Assembly (NCBI GenBank): GCA_964433555.1
Contig: CAYSRG010000003.1
Location: 62,001-126,000 of the forward strand
DNA length: 64,000 nt
Reading direction: 5' to 3'
Source of the DNA: Stramentimicrobium sp964433555
GTDB lineage: Bacteria > Atribacterota > Phoenicimicrobiia > Phoenicimicrobiales > Stramentimicrobiaceae
Below the pieces are notes generated by a model, which searched no databases, was not told the origin of the DNA, and was given only the letters and a program-made list of their open reading frames with translations. Made by a program: the position numbers and the translations under genes. Every line of letters starts with the position of its first letter. Position 1 is the stretch's first letter. This document shows, piece by piece, positions 28,128 through 37,035 of the stretch.

Positions 28128-28391
28128 TTAATTGTCCATATTTCTATCTTTCTTTTCAACCACTACAGTACATTTAGTAACCAATGCTGCAATAGCCCCT
28201 AAAGCAGCCAAGGCAGGTGCCAGCAAAGCACCAACAGCTCCAGCCGTAAGTGGAAATTCAGCGATAGTCTCTTCTTTTTCATTTTTAATGATTATCCTGC
28301 GAGCATTTCCTTCCTGAATGATTTCTTTTACTTTTTCAACAATTTTCTCACCAGAAACAACAAAAGACTCTTTATTCTTTTGATTTGTCAT
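28128..28391 (-). CDS. DUF4342 domain protein
   Basis: An 87-aa protein. The pattern VKEIIQEGNARRIIIKNEKEE, then EFPLTAGAVGALLAP and an Ala-rich hydrophobic segment (about 52-70), matches DUF4342 proteins, which have no defined role and probably a membrane-associated helix. AAGGTGAGG precedes the ATG. It ends at the start of the MBL hydrolase gene. Confidence 0.75.
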   Translation of the reverse strand: MTNQKNKESFVVSGEKIVEKVKEIIQEGNARRIIIKNEKEETIAEFPLTAGAVGALLAPALAALGAIAALVTKCTVVVEKKDRNMDN

Positions 28392-28889
28392 GATAATTCC
28401 CTCACCTTCTTAAGATTTATAGTATAATATTTCGTATACCCTGTTTATATTATATAATAATTTTTTAAATTCTTTACAATTTAAGAGGAAATTATTTTCC
28501 CCTCAAAAAAGGTTAGTCTCTGAAGAAATTACTAATAATTTTTCTAAAAATATTTAAGCATACAAGTATCTTTCAAAAATAATGATACCAGAAATCCTGA
28601 TCAAAAATCCTCTATCTTTTCTCTTAATCTATCAGACTATAATTATATAATTTAATATTAATCTCGAAAATAACATTTTACTATTGGTCTAATACCAGTT
28701 AGGAAAGAAATTATAATGAGTTAACTATAAAATAGAGAGCAGAGATGTTGGTTTAATTATAAATATAGTATAGATATTAAGTAATATGAGTAATAAAATA
28801 AATAAAATTGATTTAGATGCCTGTTTTAAAAACAATATTTTATTGCTTTTGGCAGAAAAGAAACAATATAAAGTCAACACTATTTTACA
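28392..28889. other. Gene-free AT-rich stretch
   Basis: About 500 bp between the DUF4342 start and the end of the DsbD-like gene. It must hold the DUF4342 promoter (a TATACT lies near 28420) but no strong -35. A weak AGAGGAAA/TTTCCCCTC hairpin lies near 28484. A 35-codon plus-strand frame near 28787 has no ribosome site and was not called. Confidence 0.4.
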
Positions 28890-30131
28890 TTAAAAAAGTA
28901 ATCCGGTTATAATTAATAAGATGGCCAATCCAAAGAACAAAACAGTCATTATAATTTTTACCGTACCAAAGTGTCTCTTATTTAGCTCTGCCCATTTTTG
29001 GGAACTAGTTCCCCAGTAGGTAAATAAAAAGACCAGGATTAAGGGTACTACAAACATAAAATTATAAATCAAGAGGTAAATTAGAGCATTAGCTCTAAGT
29101 TCTGGAACATTACTAATAAAAATGAGAGTGGGTAAATAAATCTGTCCGGTACAGGCTAATTCTAAAATAGAGACCAAAAAACCAGTTATCGCAGCCATGA
29201 TAACAAAATTATGTGTTTTGACATTTTTTCGTATGGTGGAATGAATCATCTGCTTAATACGAGGAGGCAGCTGTAGAGTAGAATCGCCAGTCTGCCCAGT
29301 TCTCTTATATTTCAGATAATCTAACAAACTGAGTGTTCCCAGAATAATACCGATACCGGCAGTAACAAAGATAAATATTAGTCTGGCTAAAGGTAAAAAG
29401 GAAAGGGTAGTTACCACCCTCAATGCTCCGGCACCAATCAGAAAATAGGTTAAGAAAATAGCCAGGGTAAACATACTGCCAACCAAAAGCAATTCCTTCC
29501 CGGTTCTCTTAATCAAAGCCAGGTAGGAAATAAAAAAGATGATGGTGGCAAAGGCACAGGGGTTAATGCCATCAATGAGCCCACTAACGGCAATAGCACC
29601 TATACCGAATGATTGGAAACGCTCAATAAGGCGCTGTTGAACTGAGGTAGGGTCTTCTTCTGTTTTTTCCCATGGAGGAGGTTCCTCTCCCTTTATCTGT
29701 TCTATCAGGTTAACGATATTATCATAGTTAATCTGTTCTCTTAAAAGAAAACTATCACCAATATAAATTAAAGGGACCAATAATCGATCATGCTCGGGTA
29801 CTCTATATATCTCCCCCAGTTGTTCTGCAAGTGCTACGCCCTCTGGAGTAGAGATATCAAATTTTCGGATTTCTACTTTAGGATATTGAAAGGCAATCTG
29901 CTCCAGCAATCTTGCTGTTTTTTCACAATCATGGCAGCCAGGCTCAAAAAAATCAGCAATATAAATGGGTATTTCGTATGAAATATCCTCTTCACTGATT
30001 TCTTGACCCCAGGCAGAGAAATTTAGCATATTTAAATTAATAACTAAAAACAGTAGCAACAAGAAAATAACAGTAATATTACATCTTTTATTAGGATTAA
30101 AGAAAATTGTATCTTGATATGTTTTCTTCAT
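28890..30131 (-). CDS. Thioredoxin-CcdA/DsbD fusion: transmembrane thiol-disulfide transporter
   Basis: A membrane protein of 413 aa. After a signal or anchor segment (about 20-42), an exported thioredoxin-like domain carries CHDC (C66/C69 from this start). A CcdA/DsbD membrane domain with about six helices follows. The two intramembrane cysteines are visible in GINPCAFATI and LELACTGQIYLP, as in DsbD. Such proteins carry electrons from cytoplasmic thioredoxin to the envelope. ATG at 30131 has GGAG at good spacing; a TTG two codons upstream is too close. It is divergent from the Trx-like and DUF1573 genes, which may be partners. Confidence 0.87.
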   Translation of the reverse strand: MKKTYQDTIFFNPNKRCNITVIFLLLLFLVINLNMLNFSAWGQEISEEDISYEIPIYIADFFEPGCHDCEKTARLLEQIAFQYPKVEIRKFDISTPEGVALAEQLGEIYRVPEHDRLLVPLIYIGDSFLLREQINYDNIVNLIEQIKGEEPPPWEKTEEDPTSVQQRLIERFQSFGIGAIAVSGLIDGINPCAFATIIFFISYLALIKRTGKELLLVGSMFTLAIFLTYFLIGAGALRVVTTLSFLPLARLIFIFVTAGIGIILGTLSLLDYLKYKRTGQTGDSTLQLPPRIKQMIHSTIRKNVKTHNFVIMAAITGFLVSILELACTGQIYLPTLIFISNVPELRANALIYLLIYNFMFVVPLILVFLFTYWGTSSQKWAELNKRHFGTVKIIMTVLFFGLAILLIITGLLF

Positions 30132-30225
30132 TTTCAATTCTCCACTATTGCTCTAAAATAAACGGTAATATGACTTTTATTATACATATTTTATCTTTTG
30201 ATAGCAAAAAAACTTGGTCTAGGAA

Positions 30226-30348
30226 TTATCTCAATATTGCCTCTGGCTGAATATCACAAACAAACCTGGGCTTATGTTTCAGTAACTTCAGGAATCTAAG
30301 TCGGTTTTTATCAGAAAGTATATCATACATTTTTGCTAATATCTCCAT
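30226..30348 (-). pseudogene. Truncated ArsR-family regulator
   Basis: An ATG at 30348 with an AGGGGAG site opens a 40-codon frame. Its residues LAKMYDILSDKNRLRFLKLL and FVCDIQ are the first helices of an ArsR/SmtB winged-helix protein, then it stops. The recognition helix, wing and metal cysteines are missing. It lies just upstream of, and on the same strand as, the DsbD-like gene, which suggests that a regulator once controlled this redox group. Confidence 0.6.
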
Positions 30349-30493
30349 CAGGAATGATCTCCCCTAATTATTTGGCTTGCTCTACAGTAATTCTATTATT
30401 ATCTCTGTCAATATAATTTTTTAATTTTAAAATGATTTAAAAAATTTACTTATTTAGTTAATATAGTGAGTAATTTTATTAAACTAGCTTAAT

Positions 30494-30521
30494 TTGAATG
30501 AAATTTTTACTGAAATATTAT
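30494..30521 (+). promoter_or_regulatory. Promoter of the Trx-like/DUF1573 genes
   Basis: TTGAAT (30494-30499), 16 bp, TATTAT (30516-30521), about 40 bp before the ribosome site AAGGAG. Confidence 0.45.
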
Positions 30522-30569
30522 ATAATATTGGTAAGGTCATAATCTTTAACCTAATGGTAAGGAGAAAAA

Positions 30570-31199
30570 ATGATAAAATTGAAGGATAAAAGAACAACTT
30601 TTAGCAATCTCTCCAGAATATGGATGGTAACTTTTTTTATTTTTGTTCTCTTTTTTGCTTCCAGTCCTGTTCTGGCTCAATACAAGACCGGTTCACCGGT
30701 ACCAGATTTTACCCTGAAGACGCTGGATGAAGAAGTTTATCAGCTTAACCAATTTTCAAATAAACAACAGCATCTTATACTATGTTTTGTACATAGCAAT
30801 GAGTCTTCCTCTATTGCTAAATTAGAGGAGATGGTAAATTTCTTTAACGATTACCAGCCTCGGGAAAGCTATCAGATTATTGCCATTATCCACCAGGATA
30901 AGCTTATAGAGGTGATACAGGAAAGGCTTTTTAACCTGAAAGAAAAAACAGAGATTCCTCTTATTATCCTGTTGGATGTAGATGGAAAAGCAAATGCCAG
31001 CTATGAGATTGAAAGCTATCCCACTATACTCTTACTAAGATCAGACCTATATGTCAGAAAGGTATATGACCGCTTTACAACCAGACAGAAAGCTAGCTTC
31101 TATCAATACCTAAAATTTATCTTTACCTCTAAAAAAATTAATGACAATAGCAGCGGTTGCGATGGCGGAGTCTGTCCTCCCCCTCCGGGATCTGAATAA
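30570..31199 (+). CDS. Exported thioredoxin-like protein lacking the active-site CxxC
   Basis: A 209-aa protein with a signal segment at about 15-36 (cleavage after VLA likely) and a peroxiredoxin/TlpA-like domain from GSPVPDFTLKTLDEEVYQL. Where CxxC or the peroxidatic Cys is expected, the sequence reads CFVHSNESSS, so the redox site is lost. The cis-proline strand YPTILLL is kept. A C-terminal tail ends in CDGGVC followed by PPPPG, a C-x4-C pair that might replace the site or bind metal. AAGGAG precedes the ATG. It is followed 21 bp later by the DUF1573 lipoprotein. Confidence 0.75.
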   Translation: MIKLKDKRTTFSNLSRIWMVTFFIFVLFFASSPVLAQYKTGSPVPDFTLKTLDEEVYQLNQFSNKQQHLILCFVHSNESSSIAKLEEMVNFFNDYQPRESYQIIAIIHQDKLIEVIQERLFNLKEKTEIPLIILLDVDGKANASYEIESYPTILLLRSDLYVRKVYDRFTTRQKASFYQYLKFIFTSKKINDNSSGCDGGVCPPPPGSE

Positions 31200-31220
31200 T
31201 AAATTAGAAAGGTAAGGTAA

Positions 31221-31937
31221 ATGTCTTTTAATAGAAAGCAATTAATCATTGTCTTTGCTATCTGTATACTTTTGTTTTACTTAGCTGGTTGCAGTAAGAC
31301 CAAACAGCCAAGATTAGCAGTATCGGAAGAAAGTTGGTATTATGGAGAGGTTATGCCCGATCAAATAGCCTCTCATCAATTTACTTTAAAAAATGAGGGC
31401 GAAGATAAACTAATTATTGAATCGGTTTATTCCTCCTGTGCCTGTGTCAGTCTGGAGCTGGGTGAAAAAGAGATACCAGCTGGAGGAGAAACACAACTTA
31501 TAACTATCTTTGATCCTTATGGTTATGAAGGAGATGTCAGTAAGTATCTTACCATTAAATCCAATGATCCAGAGCATCCAGAAAAAAAAATTGATTTGAC
31601 TATCAACGTCACAAGGGTTCCTAATCCTGATATAAAGCTATCACAACAGACCTTTGTTCTAGGAAATATTAGCGGACAAGAACAATCTGTTCTTCAATTT
31701 ACCATTACTAATACCGGTGACGCCGATCTATTGATTGAAGATGTAGTTGTAGAAGAAATATTCAGTCATAATTTGAAATTGCCCCTTACCATGTCCCCAG
31801 GAGAGCAGTATCAGGCAGAAGTATACCTCTCCACCAGCCAGTTGAAAGAGGGAGAGTTCCGCAAAGCAGTACGCATTATGACCAATGATCCTCAAAATCC
31901 AATGGTATTCTTACGCATAAGCGGGATTAGGTCTTAA
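31221..31937 (+). CDS. DUF1573 lipoprotein with two ASH-like domains
   Basis: A 238-aa protein with a lipobox LAGC (Cys about 24), so probably lipid-anchored. Two repeats of the DUF1573/ASH immunoglobulin-like fold follow: the first with FTLKNEGEDKLIIESVYSSC and SCACV, the second with FTITNTGDADLLIEDV. DUF1573 proteins typically carry an SCGC-like pair and often accompany thioredoxin-like genes. AAGGTAAGG precedes ATG. With the preceding Trx-like protein and the divergent CcdA/DsbD fusion it forms a probable envelope redox group. Confidence 0.82.
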   Translation: MSFNRKQLIIVFAICILLFYLAGCSKTKQPRLAVSEESWYYGEVMPDQIASHQFTLKNEGEDKLIIESVYSSCACVSLELGEKEIPAGGETQLITIFDPYGYEGDVSKYLTIKSNDPEHPEKKIDLTINVTRVPNPDIKLSQQTFVLGNISGQEQSVLQFTITNTGDADLLIEDVVVEEIFSHNLKLPLTMSPGEQYQAEVYLSTSQLKEGEFRKAVRIMTNDPQNPMVFLRISGIRS

Positions 31938-31965
31938 ATATTATTCTCTTGATGTACAGTCTTTT

Positions 31966-33201
31966 TTAACTACCATTCCCACCTTTCAGAGAGGAAGAAT
32001 AATTAGTAATAACTCTGGCTAATCTCTTAATCCCCTCCTCAATATCTTCTAAGCTAGGATAACAGAATGATAATCTCATAGTATTTTTCCCTTTTCCATT
32101 GGCATAGAACGACGAGCCACTGACATAAGCTACTTTTTCTTTTATTGCCTCATAGAGCATGGTATCTGTATCTAGGTATTCAGGAAGAGTTACAAATACA
32201 AAAAATCCTCCTTCTGGTTTAGTCCAGGATGCTTCTGCTGGAAAATATTTTTCCAAAGATTCTAACATTACATCTCGTTTCTTCTTATAAATTAAGACAT
32301 TTGACTCTATGTTCTTATCTATTAATCCCTCGTTGCAATATTCATAAGCAATCAATTGATTAAGAATAGAAGTACATAGATCGGTAGCCTGTTTTAAAAT
32401 AACAATCTTTTCAATTATTTCTTGATGACCGGAAACCCAGGCTAACCTCAAACCAGGACATAGTATTTTAGAAAAAGTACCTAAATTTATTACATAACCT
32501 TCATGGTCTAAAGAAAATATTGAGGGAAGTGGAGTCCCTTCAAATCGGATTTTATCATAAGGATTATCTTCTACAATAATAAGATTATAATTTTTTACAA
32601 TTTCCAGAAGTTTTTTCCTGCGAGATAAGGATATGGTAACACCAGCAGGATTTTGAAAATTTGAAATTGTATAAACAAACTTAGCCTTCTTACTCTTGCT
32701 TTTAATTGTAGCAAGCTTATCTTCAAATATTTCCATAATCATACCATCTTCATCCATTGGAATTCCAATTATCTCGGCTCCATAACTACGAAAAGCATTT
32801 AATGCTGCCAAATAACTGGGTAATTCTACTATAACTATATCGCCGGGATCTAAGAGCGCTTTACTCACTAAATCCAAACCCTGTTGTGAACCAGAAGTTA
32901 TAATAATATTATCTGTAGTAAATTTTTTAACATCCATTTCTAACCATTGAGCTAAAAATTCTCTTAATTTCAGTAATCCTTCTGTACTGCTATACTGTAA
33001 AGCGAGAGAGCTATTATTAGCCAATATTTTTATGCATATCTCTTTTATTTCCTCTGCAGGAAATGTTACCGGATCAGGCATTCCGCCTGCTAAAGATATT
33101 ACATCGGAACTCTGAATAATTTTCAAGATCTCTCTAATTGAGGAAGCTTTACTTTGCTGAGCTAACTTTGAAAATAATTGTTCATTTTTAACTGATGGCA
33201 T
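31966..33201 (-). CDS. PLP-dependent class I/II aminotransferase (2-aminoadipate/aromatic type)
   Basis: A 411-aa aminotransferase. ISLAGGMPDPVTFP near residue 35, ITSGSQQGLDLVSKAL near 104, NFQNPAGVTIS near 176, VEDNPYDKIRFEG near 210 and the PLP lysine in GTFSKILCPGLRLAW near 245 place it with LysN/MocR-type aminotransferases. Such enzymes act on 2-aminoadipate, branched or aromatic amino acids; specificity is not readable. AGGAG before ATG. Single gene, convergent with the DUF1573 gene. Confidence 0.88.
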   Translation of the reverse strand: MPSVKNEQLFSKLAQQSKASSIREILKIIQSSDVISLAGGMPDPVTFPAEEIKEICIKILANNSSLALQYSSTEGLLKLREFLAQWLEMDVKKFTTDNIIITSGSQQGLDLVSKALLDPGDIVIVELPSYLAALNAFRSYGAEIIGIPMDEDGMIMEIFEDKLATIKSKSKKAKFVYTISNFQNPAGVTISLSRRKKLLEIVKNYNLIIVEDNPYDKIRFEGTPLPSIFSLDHEGYVINLGTFSKILCPGLRLAWVSGHQEIIEKIVILKQATDLCTSILNQLIAYEYCNEGLIDKNIESNVLIYKKKRDVMLESLEKYFPAEASWTKPEGGFFVFVTLPEYLDTDTMLYEAIKEKVAYVSGSSFYANGKGKNTMRLSFCYPSLEDIEEGIKRLARVITNYSSSLKGGNGS

Positions 33202-33468
33202 TACTCTACTCCTTTTATTTTAAAATTTTACTTGTACCAGTAAACAACACCCTGCAGGCAACTGAAACTACTAGCTCTTTAATTATATAACTTTCTTCTA
33301 ATTTGATAAATAGAATACCCTGAATTGTCACAATATTCAAATCAAAGTAAAAATAATGTAAAAAAATAGGATTAGGATTTGAAACATAACAAAAATAAAA
33401 AATAAAGTTTTAAAACCTGATCCTGTTTAACTACGATTTTTATATATTTAAATATATTAAAAATTTAG

Positions 33469-34410
33469 CTATTTAGCATTTAATTTTCTTATATAAAATC
33501 TGTTTCCTTCAAATTCTATTTCAGCTAATTGACCTTTGCTAATTAATTTAAGGATAACCGACCAGTCAGATTTTGCCCTATTTAAAAAATCCCTCAGCGC
33601 TTCTTCTCTCATGGGATGAACTGAGGTGATACTTAAAATATCTTCTTCTACTTCACCAGTGAAGGCAAAAGCATTTCCCTCATAACCAATAAGATATTCC
33701 ACTTGATTAATTCTTTTTTTAAAGATATTATAGCTCTGATTAATTACTTCTTCTGATGGTGCTAGAACCCATCTCTTTGCTGGTGGTCGAATAGGTATTG
33801 ATAAATAGGCTCTACCTGGATTAAGCCTGGCTAAAAAATCAGCTACTCTCTCTATATGTTGGCTATCATCATTAATATTCTGAACTAACATTGTTTCGGT
33901 TATTATTTCCCCTTTAAAAGTTTGTGCAAATTCTAACATTCTATTCAAAATGTTATCTAAATGCAACTTTCGATGGGGTCGATTAATCTTTTTCCATATC
34001 TCCTCTTCTACAGAATCTACCTTCAAAGAAATCAAATCTGCTTCCTTTAAACTCTCTCTTACTTGTTTCTGATCTATAAGTGAACTATTGCTAATAACAG
34101 CTATTTTAATACCTAAAGGTTTGATTAATTTAATCTCTTTACCCAAATTAACATCTAAAGTAGGCTCTCCATCTGGTACAAAAGTAAGATAATCAATAGT
34201 TTCTCCTTTTTCTTTACTCTTATGTATTTTTTCTTGAACCTCAGCAAAAATCTGATCAGGAGGATAAAAAGTTTGTGGCTCCATCTTCATATGGGAAGTT
34301 TTTCCTATCTGACAATATACACAGGCATAAGTACATATTTTGGGGGGAATATTATTTATTCCTAAACTACGTCCTAAACGTCGGGAAGGAATTGGACCAA
34401 AGGTAAGCAT
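33469..34410 (-). CDS. Radical SAM protein of the COG0731 type
   Basis: A 313-aa protein starting FGPIPSRRLGRSLGINN, with the AdoMet-radical cluster motif C-TYA-C-VY-C near residue 27-34 (Cx3Cx2C), then DGEPTLD and an AdoMet-binding strand ISNSS. This N-terminal pattern is common to a widespread group annotated as wyosine-synthetase-like; their substrates are mostly unknown. A C-terminal region of about 60 residues looks like a small winged helix. It is the last gene after the two MinD-like ATPases on the same strand. Confidence 0.83.
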   Translation of the reverse strand: MLTFGPIPSRRLGRSLGINNIPPKICTYACVYCQIGKTSHMKMEPQTFYPPDQIFAEVQEKIHKSKEKGETIDYLTFVPDGEPTLDVNLGKEIKLIKPLGIKIAVISNSSLIDQKQVRESLKEADLISLKVDSVEEEIWKKINRPHRKLHLDNILNRMLEFAQTFKGEIITETMLVQNINDDSQHIERVADFLARLNPGRAYLSIPIRPPAKRWVLAPSEEVINQSYNIFKKRINQVEYLIGYEGNAFAFTGEVEEDILSITSVHPMREEALRDFLNRAKSDWSVILKLISKGQLAEIEFEGNRFYIRKLNAK

Positions 34411-34549
34411 TATTTCTCCTTCATCTTAAAAATTATAAACATATAGTTGGTCAGCTGATATTTTTATTTGCTAACCGGTACTAAACATTATCTATAAAAT
34501 AAATAATTTCGATTTTTGGATTAAGAGAAAAAATTGGTTGAATAAAATT

Positions 34550-35407
34550 TTAAAATACTTTTTGCCAGATATCCCTTATCTCTTTAGTCACTTTACTATC
34601 GCTATACTCTACTACTGGTAATCCCTTTACCAGTGCTTCGGTAATTACATTATCAAAATGTATTTTACCACCTACTGAAATACAATTTTGTCCACAAAAC
34701 TTTTCTATTCTGGAAGAGTTTTCTAAATTAAGATCATATTTATTAATTATTACTACTGCCTTCACTCCAAAATGCTGAGTAACTTTTATCACTCTTTCTA
34801 GATCATGTATCCCCGAAAGAGTTGGTTCAGTAACCACTATCGCTAAATTAGCACCACTGATAGAAGCTATTAGTGGACAACTGATTCCTGGAGGCCCATC
34901 AATAATAATTAATTCTAGATTCTTTTTCTTGGCAACTTCTTGAGCATTCTGACGGACTAAAGCAACTAATTTCCCAGAATTTTCTTCTGCTATACCTAAT
35001 CTAGCATAAATCAAAGGACCATATTTTGTTTCAGAAAGATACCATTCACCACAATGATTTTCGTTCATTTGAATAGCCTGTTGAGGACAAACCAGGGCAC
35101 ACAAACCACATCCTTCGCAAGAAACAGAGTCAATAACGGTCTGCTCCTGGGAAATTTTAATGGCTTCAAAACGACATAATTCCTGACATAGACCACATTG
35201 ATTGCATTTTGACAAATCAATAGCTGGGATTAGTCCGGCATAAAAATCATGCTTCTCTGTTACCTCAGGATGAAGTAAAAGGTAAAGATTAGAGGCATCT
35301 ACATCACAATCTCCCATTACCTTATTTTTTGCTAAAGCTGCAATACTGGCAGCGAGAACCGTCTTGCCTGTCCCACCCTTGCCACTAATAATAACAATCT
35401 CTTTCAT
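34550..35407 (-). CDS. MinD-like ATPase with inserted 2x[4Fe-4S] ferredoxin domain (second copy)
   Basis: A 285-aa P-loop ATPase. Deviant Walker A SGKGGTGKT lies near residue 8, a ferredoxin insert with CNQCGLCQELC and CEGCGLCALVC at about 63-110, then the switch DGPPGISCP near 170. It resembles ATPases of the Mrp/NBP35-MinD superfamily found next to NifX-like proteins and in the orange-protein complex of Desulfovibrio. A role in assembling or moving a metal-sulfur cluster is inference. It follows its paralogue by 22 bp. Confidence 0.88.
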   Translation of the reverse strand: MKEIVIISGKGGTGKTVLAASIAALAKNKVMGDCDVDASNLYLLLHPEVTEKHDFYAGLIPAIDLSKCNQCGLCQELCRFEAIKISQEQTVIDSVSCEGCGLCALVCPQQAIQMNENHCGEWYLSETKYGPLIYARLGIAEENSGKLVALVRQNAQEVAKKKNLELIIIDGPPGISCPLIASISGANLAIVVTEPTLSGIHDLERVIKVTQHFGVKAVVIINKYDLNLENSSRIEKFCGQNCISVGGKIHFDNVITEALVKGLPVVEYSDSKVTKEIRDIWQKVF

Positions 35408-35429
35408 TTAAAAAACCTCAATACCTATC

Positions 35430-36326
35430 CTAAACAATCTTATACTGTTTGCTAATGTTTTGAAAAAGCTGGATAAAATTCTGTTTATAGGAACGATTTA
35501 AATTTACTATAGGCATACCTTTAGAATAAGCTATGGCAATCTCTTTGTCCAAAGGGAGAAAAAGCAAGATAGGAATATCATTTTCCTTACAATAATCCTC
35601 TACTTCATGGTTTCCGATATCACACTTATTCAAAATTACACCATGAGGAATCTGTAACTTTTGGAGCACTTCTACAGCTAATACAAGATCGTGCAATCCG
35701 AAAGGAGTCGGCTCAGAAACCAATATGGTATAATCACTACCTTTTACCGATTCGATAACCGGACAGGAAGTTCCCGGAGGTACGTCAATAAGTAAAATAT
35801 ATTGTTTTTTTACCTTTATATCTTCGTTTTCTCTATTCCTATATTTTTCTATACTTTTCTTCTTAATTTTCTTGATTATAGGCGGTGCCATCGGTTCTCC
35901 GATATTTAACCTTCCCCCTATAAAACTAATAGAACCTGATTTGCCCTCCTCTAAAATTCCTATCTCTCTACCTTCTTCATTGATTGCCTTTTGGGGACAA
36001 AATAGAGTACATGCTCCACAACTATGGCATAATTCAGGGAAAACCAAAACCTTATCCTTAGTCACCGCAATAGCATTATAAACACATACCTGGGCACATT
36101 TACCACAATAATTACATTTTTGATAGTCAATTTCAGGAACAGGAATTTTTATTGACTCTCTTTTCTTTATCAATGGATTTAAAAAAAGATGGGCATTGGG
36201 TTCTTCTACATCACAATCTAGAAAATGAACATTATTCTTTTGATCTCCAACTAAAGCTAAAGCCAGATTAACCGCAATAGTGGTTTTACCAGAACCACCC
36301 TTGCCGCTAGCAACCGAAATAATCAT
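35430..36326 (-). CDS. MinD-like ATPase with inserted 2x[4Fe-4S] ferredoxin domain (first copy)
   Basis: A 298-aa paralogue of the next gene. Walker A SGKGGSGKTT is near residue 8, a ferredoxin insert has CNYCGKCAQVC and CHSCGACTLFC at about 70-113, and DVPPGTSCP lies near 188. The insert between ferredoxin and switch is longer and basic (KKIKKKSIEKYRN). Paired paralogues of this type usually work as a heterodimer in known clusters; here that is inference. The gene is preceded by the zinc ribbon and two NifX-like genes on the same strand. Confidence 0.88.
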   Translation of the reverse strand: MIISVASGKGGSGKTTIAVNLALALVGDQKNNVHFLDCDVEEPNAHLFLNPLIKKRESIKIPVPEIDYQKCNYCGKCAQVCVYNAIAVTKDKVLVFPELCHSCGACTLFCPQKAINEEGREIGILEEGKSGSISFIGGRLNIGEPMAPPIIKKIKKKSIEKYRNRENEDIKVKKQYILLIDVPPGTSCPVIESVKGSDYTILVSEPTPFGLHDLVLAVEVLQKLQIPHGVILNKCDIGNHEVEDYCKENDIPILLFLPLDKEIAIAYSKGMPIVNLNRSYKQNFIQLFQNISKQYKIV

Positions 36327-36350
36327 TTAACTTTATCCTTTTTTAGAATC

Positions 36351-36563
36351 TTATTGTCTTACCATTATAGTACCACATTTAGGACATTTAATACTGGTAC
36401 AAGCTATGCCTGCCTGATGAGGAACAGTCGTACCACAAGAAGGACAAACACAATTTCCACCTAATCCCATTCCTCCACCTCCCCGGCGTCCTTGCCCTGC
36501 ACCTCTACCACGTCCAGTTCCCGGACCTAATCCGGCAGGACCAGTTCCATCTCCTCTTGGCAT
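36351..36563 (-). CDS. Small Gly/Arg-rich zinc-ribbon protein
   Basis: A 70-aa protein. The N-terminal half (MPRGDGTGPAGLGPGTGRG and on) is Gly/Arg-rich and resembles the opening of DUF5320-type proteins. The C-terminal half has CVCPSCG and CPKCG pairs, a likely zinc or iron site. It sits between the NifX-like and MinD-like genes, as in similar clusters of anaerobes. Function unknown. Confidence 0.78.
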   Translation of the reverse strand: MPRGDGTGPAGLGPGTGRGRGAGQGRRGGGGMGLGGNCVCPSCGTTVPHQAGIACTSIKCPKCGTIMVRQ

Positions 36564-36596
36564 TTTACTCTCCTTTCTATTTTTTATACTATATTC

Positions 36597-36983
36597 TTAA
36601 TGATTATCAGAATGAGTACATTCTTCTTTTTCTATACCGTACCCCTTCCCTGCTCCAGGCTTACAAGAAGAAATTCCCCCTTGTAATCTTCCCTGTACGA
36701 ATGCATCAACTACCTTATTTATCTTACCGCTCACCCCGAGAACAGGAGTAATTCCTTTTTCCGCAAATAGTACCTGCGCTCTATTCCCCATACCTCCACA
36801 AATTATATATTTTACACCCTTCTCAGAAAGAAAGGCAGGTAAAAATCCTGGTTGATGCCCGGGATTATTTATTTCTTCCATCTTTAAAACCTTTCCCTCT
36901 TCAATTTCTGCAATGGTAAAGACGGGACATCTTCCGAAATGTTCTGATACTAGACCAGAATCAGTAGAAATAGCTATCTTCAT
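36597..36983 (-). CDS. NifX/dinitrogenase iron-molybdenum cofactor family protein
   Basis: A 128-aa protein with the NifX/NifB-C fold pattern: MKIAISTDSGLVSEHFGRCPVFTI, then GGMGNRAQVLFAEKGI and a Gly-rich helix. Family members bind iron-sulfur-molybdenum clusters. A His/Cys tail (SSCKPG, ECTHSDNH) follows the fold. No nitrogenase gene is present, so a nitrogenase role is unlikely. It lies 53 bp downstream of a paralogue. Confidence 0.85.
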   Translation of the reverse strand: MKIAISTDSGLVSEHFGRCPVFTIAEIEEGKVLKMEEINNPGHQPGFLPAFLSEKGVKYIICGGMGNRAQVLFAEKGITPVLGVSGKINKVVDAFVQGRLQGGISSCKPGAGKGYGIEKEECTHSDNH

Positions 36984-37035
36984 CCTATCCTCCTATCCTT
37001 CTGATTTTTTTTAACCTTTGGAAAATTTATCAACC

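Noticed and set aside
28484..28510. AGAGGAAA/TTTCCCCTC hairpin as another copy of the dispersed repeat
   Set aside because: It lacks the GAA loop and the TTCTCAAG flank; similarity is only in the G/C runs.
28787..28894. 35-codon plus-strand frame beginning MSNKINKIDLDACF
   Set aside because: No ribosome site, AT-rich, and it runs into the end of the opposite DsbD-like gene.
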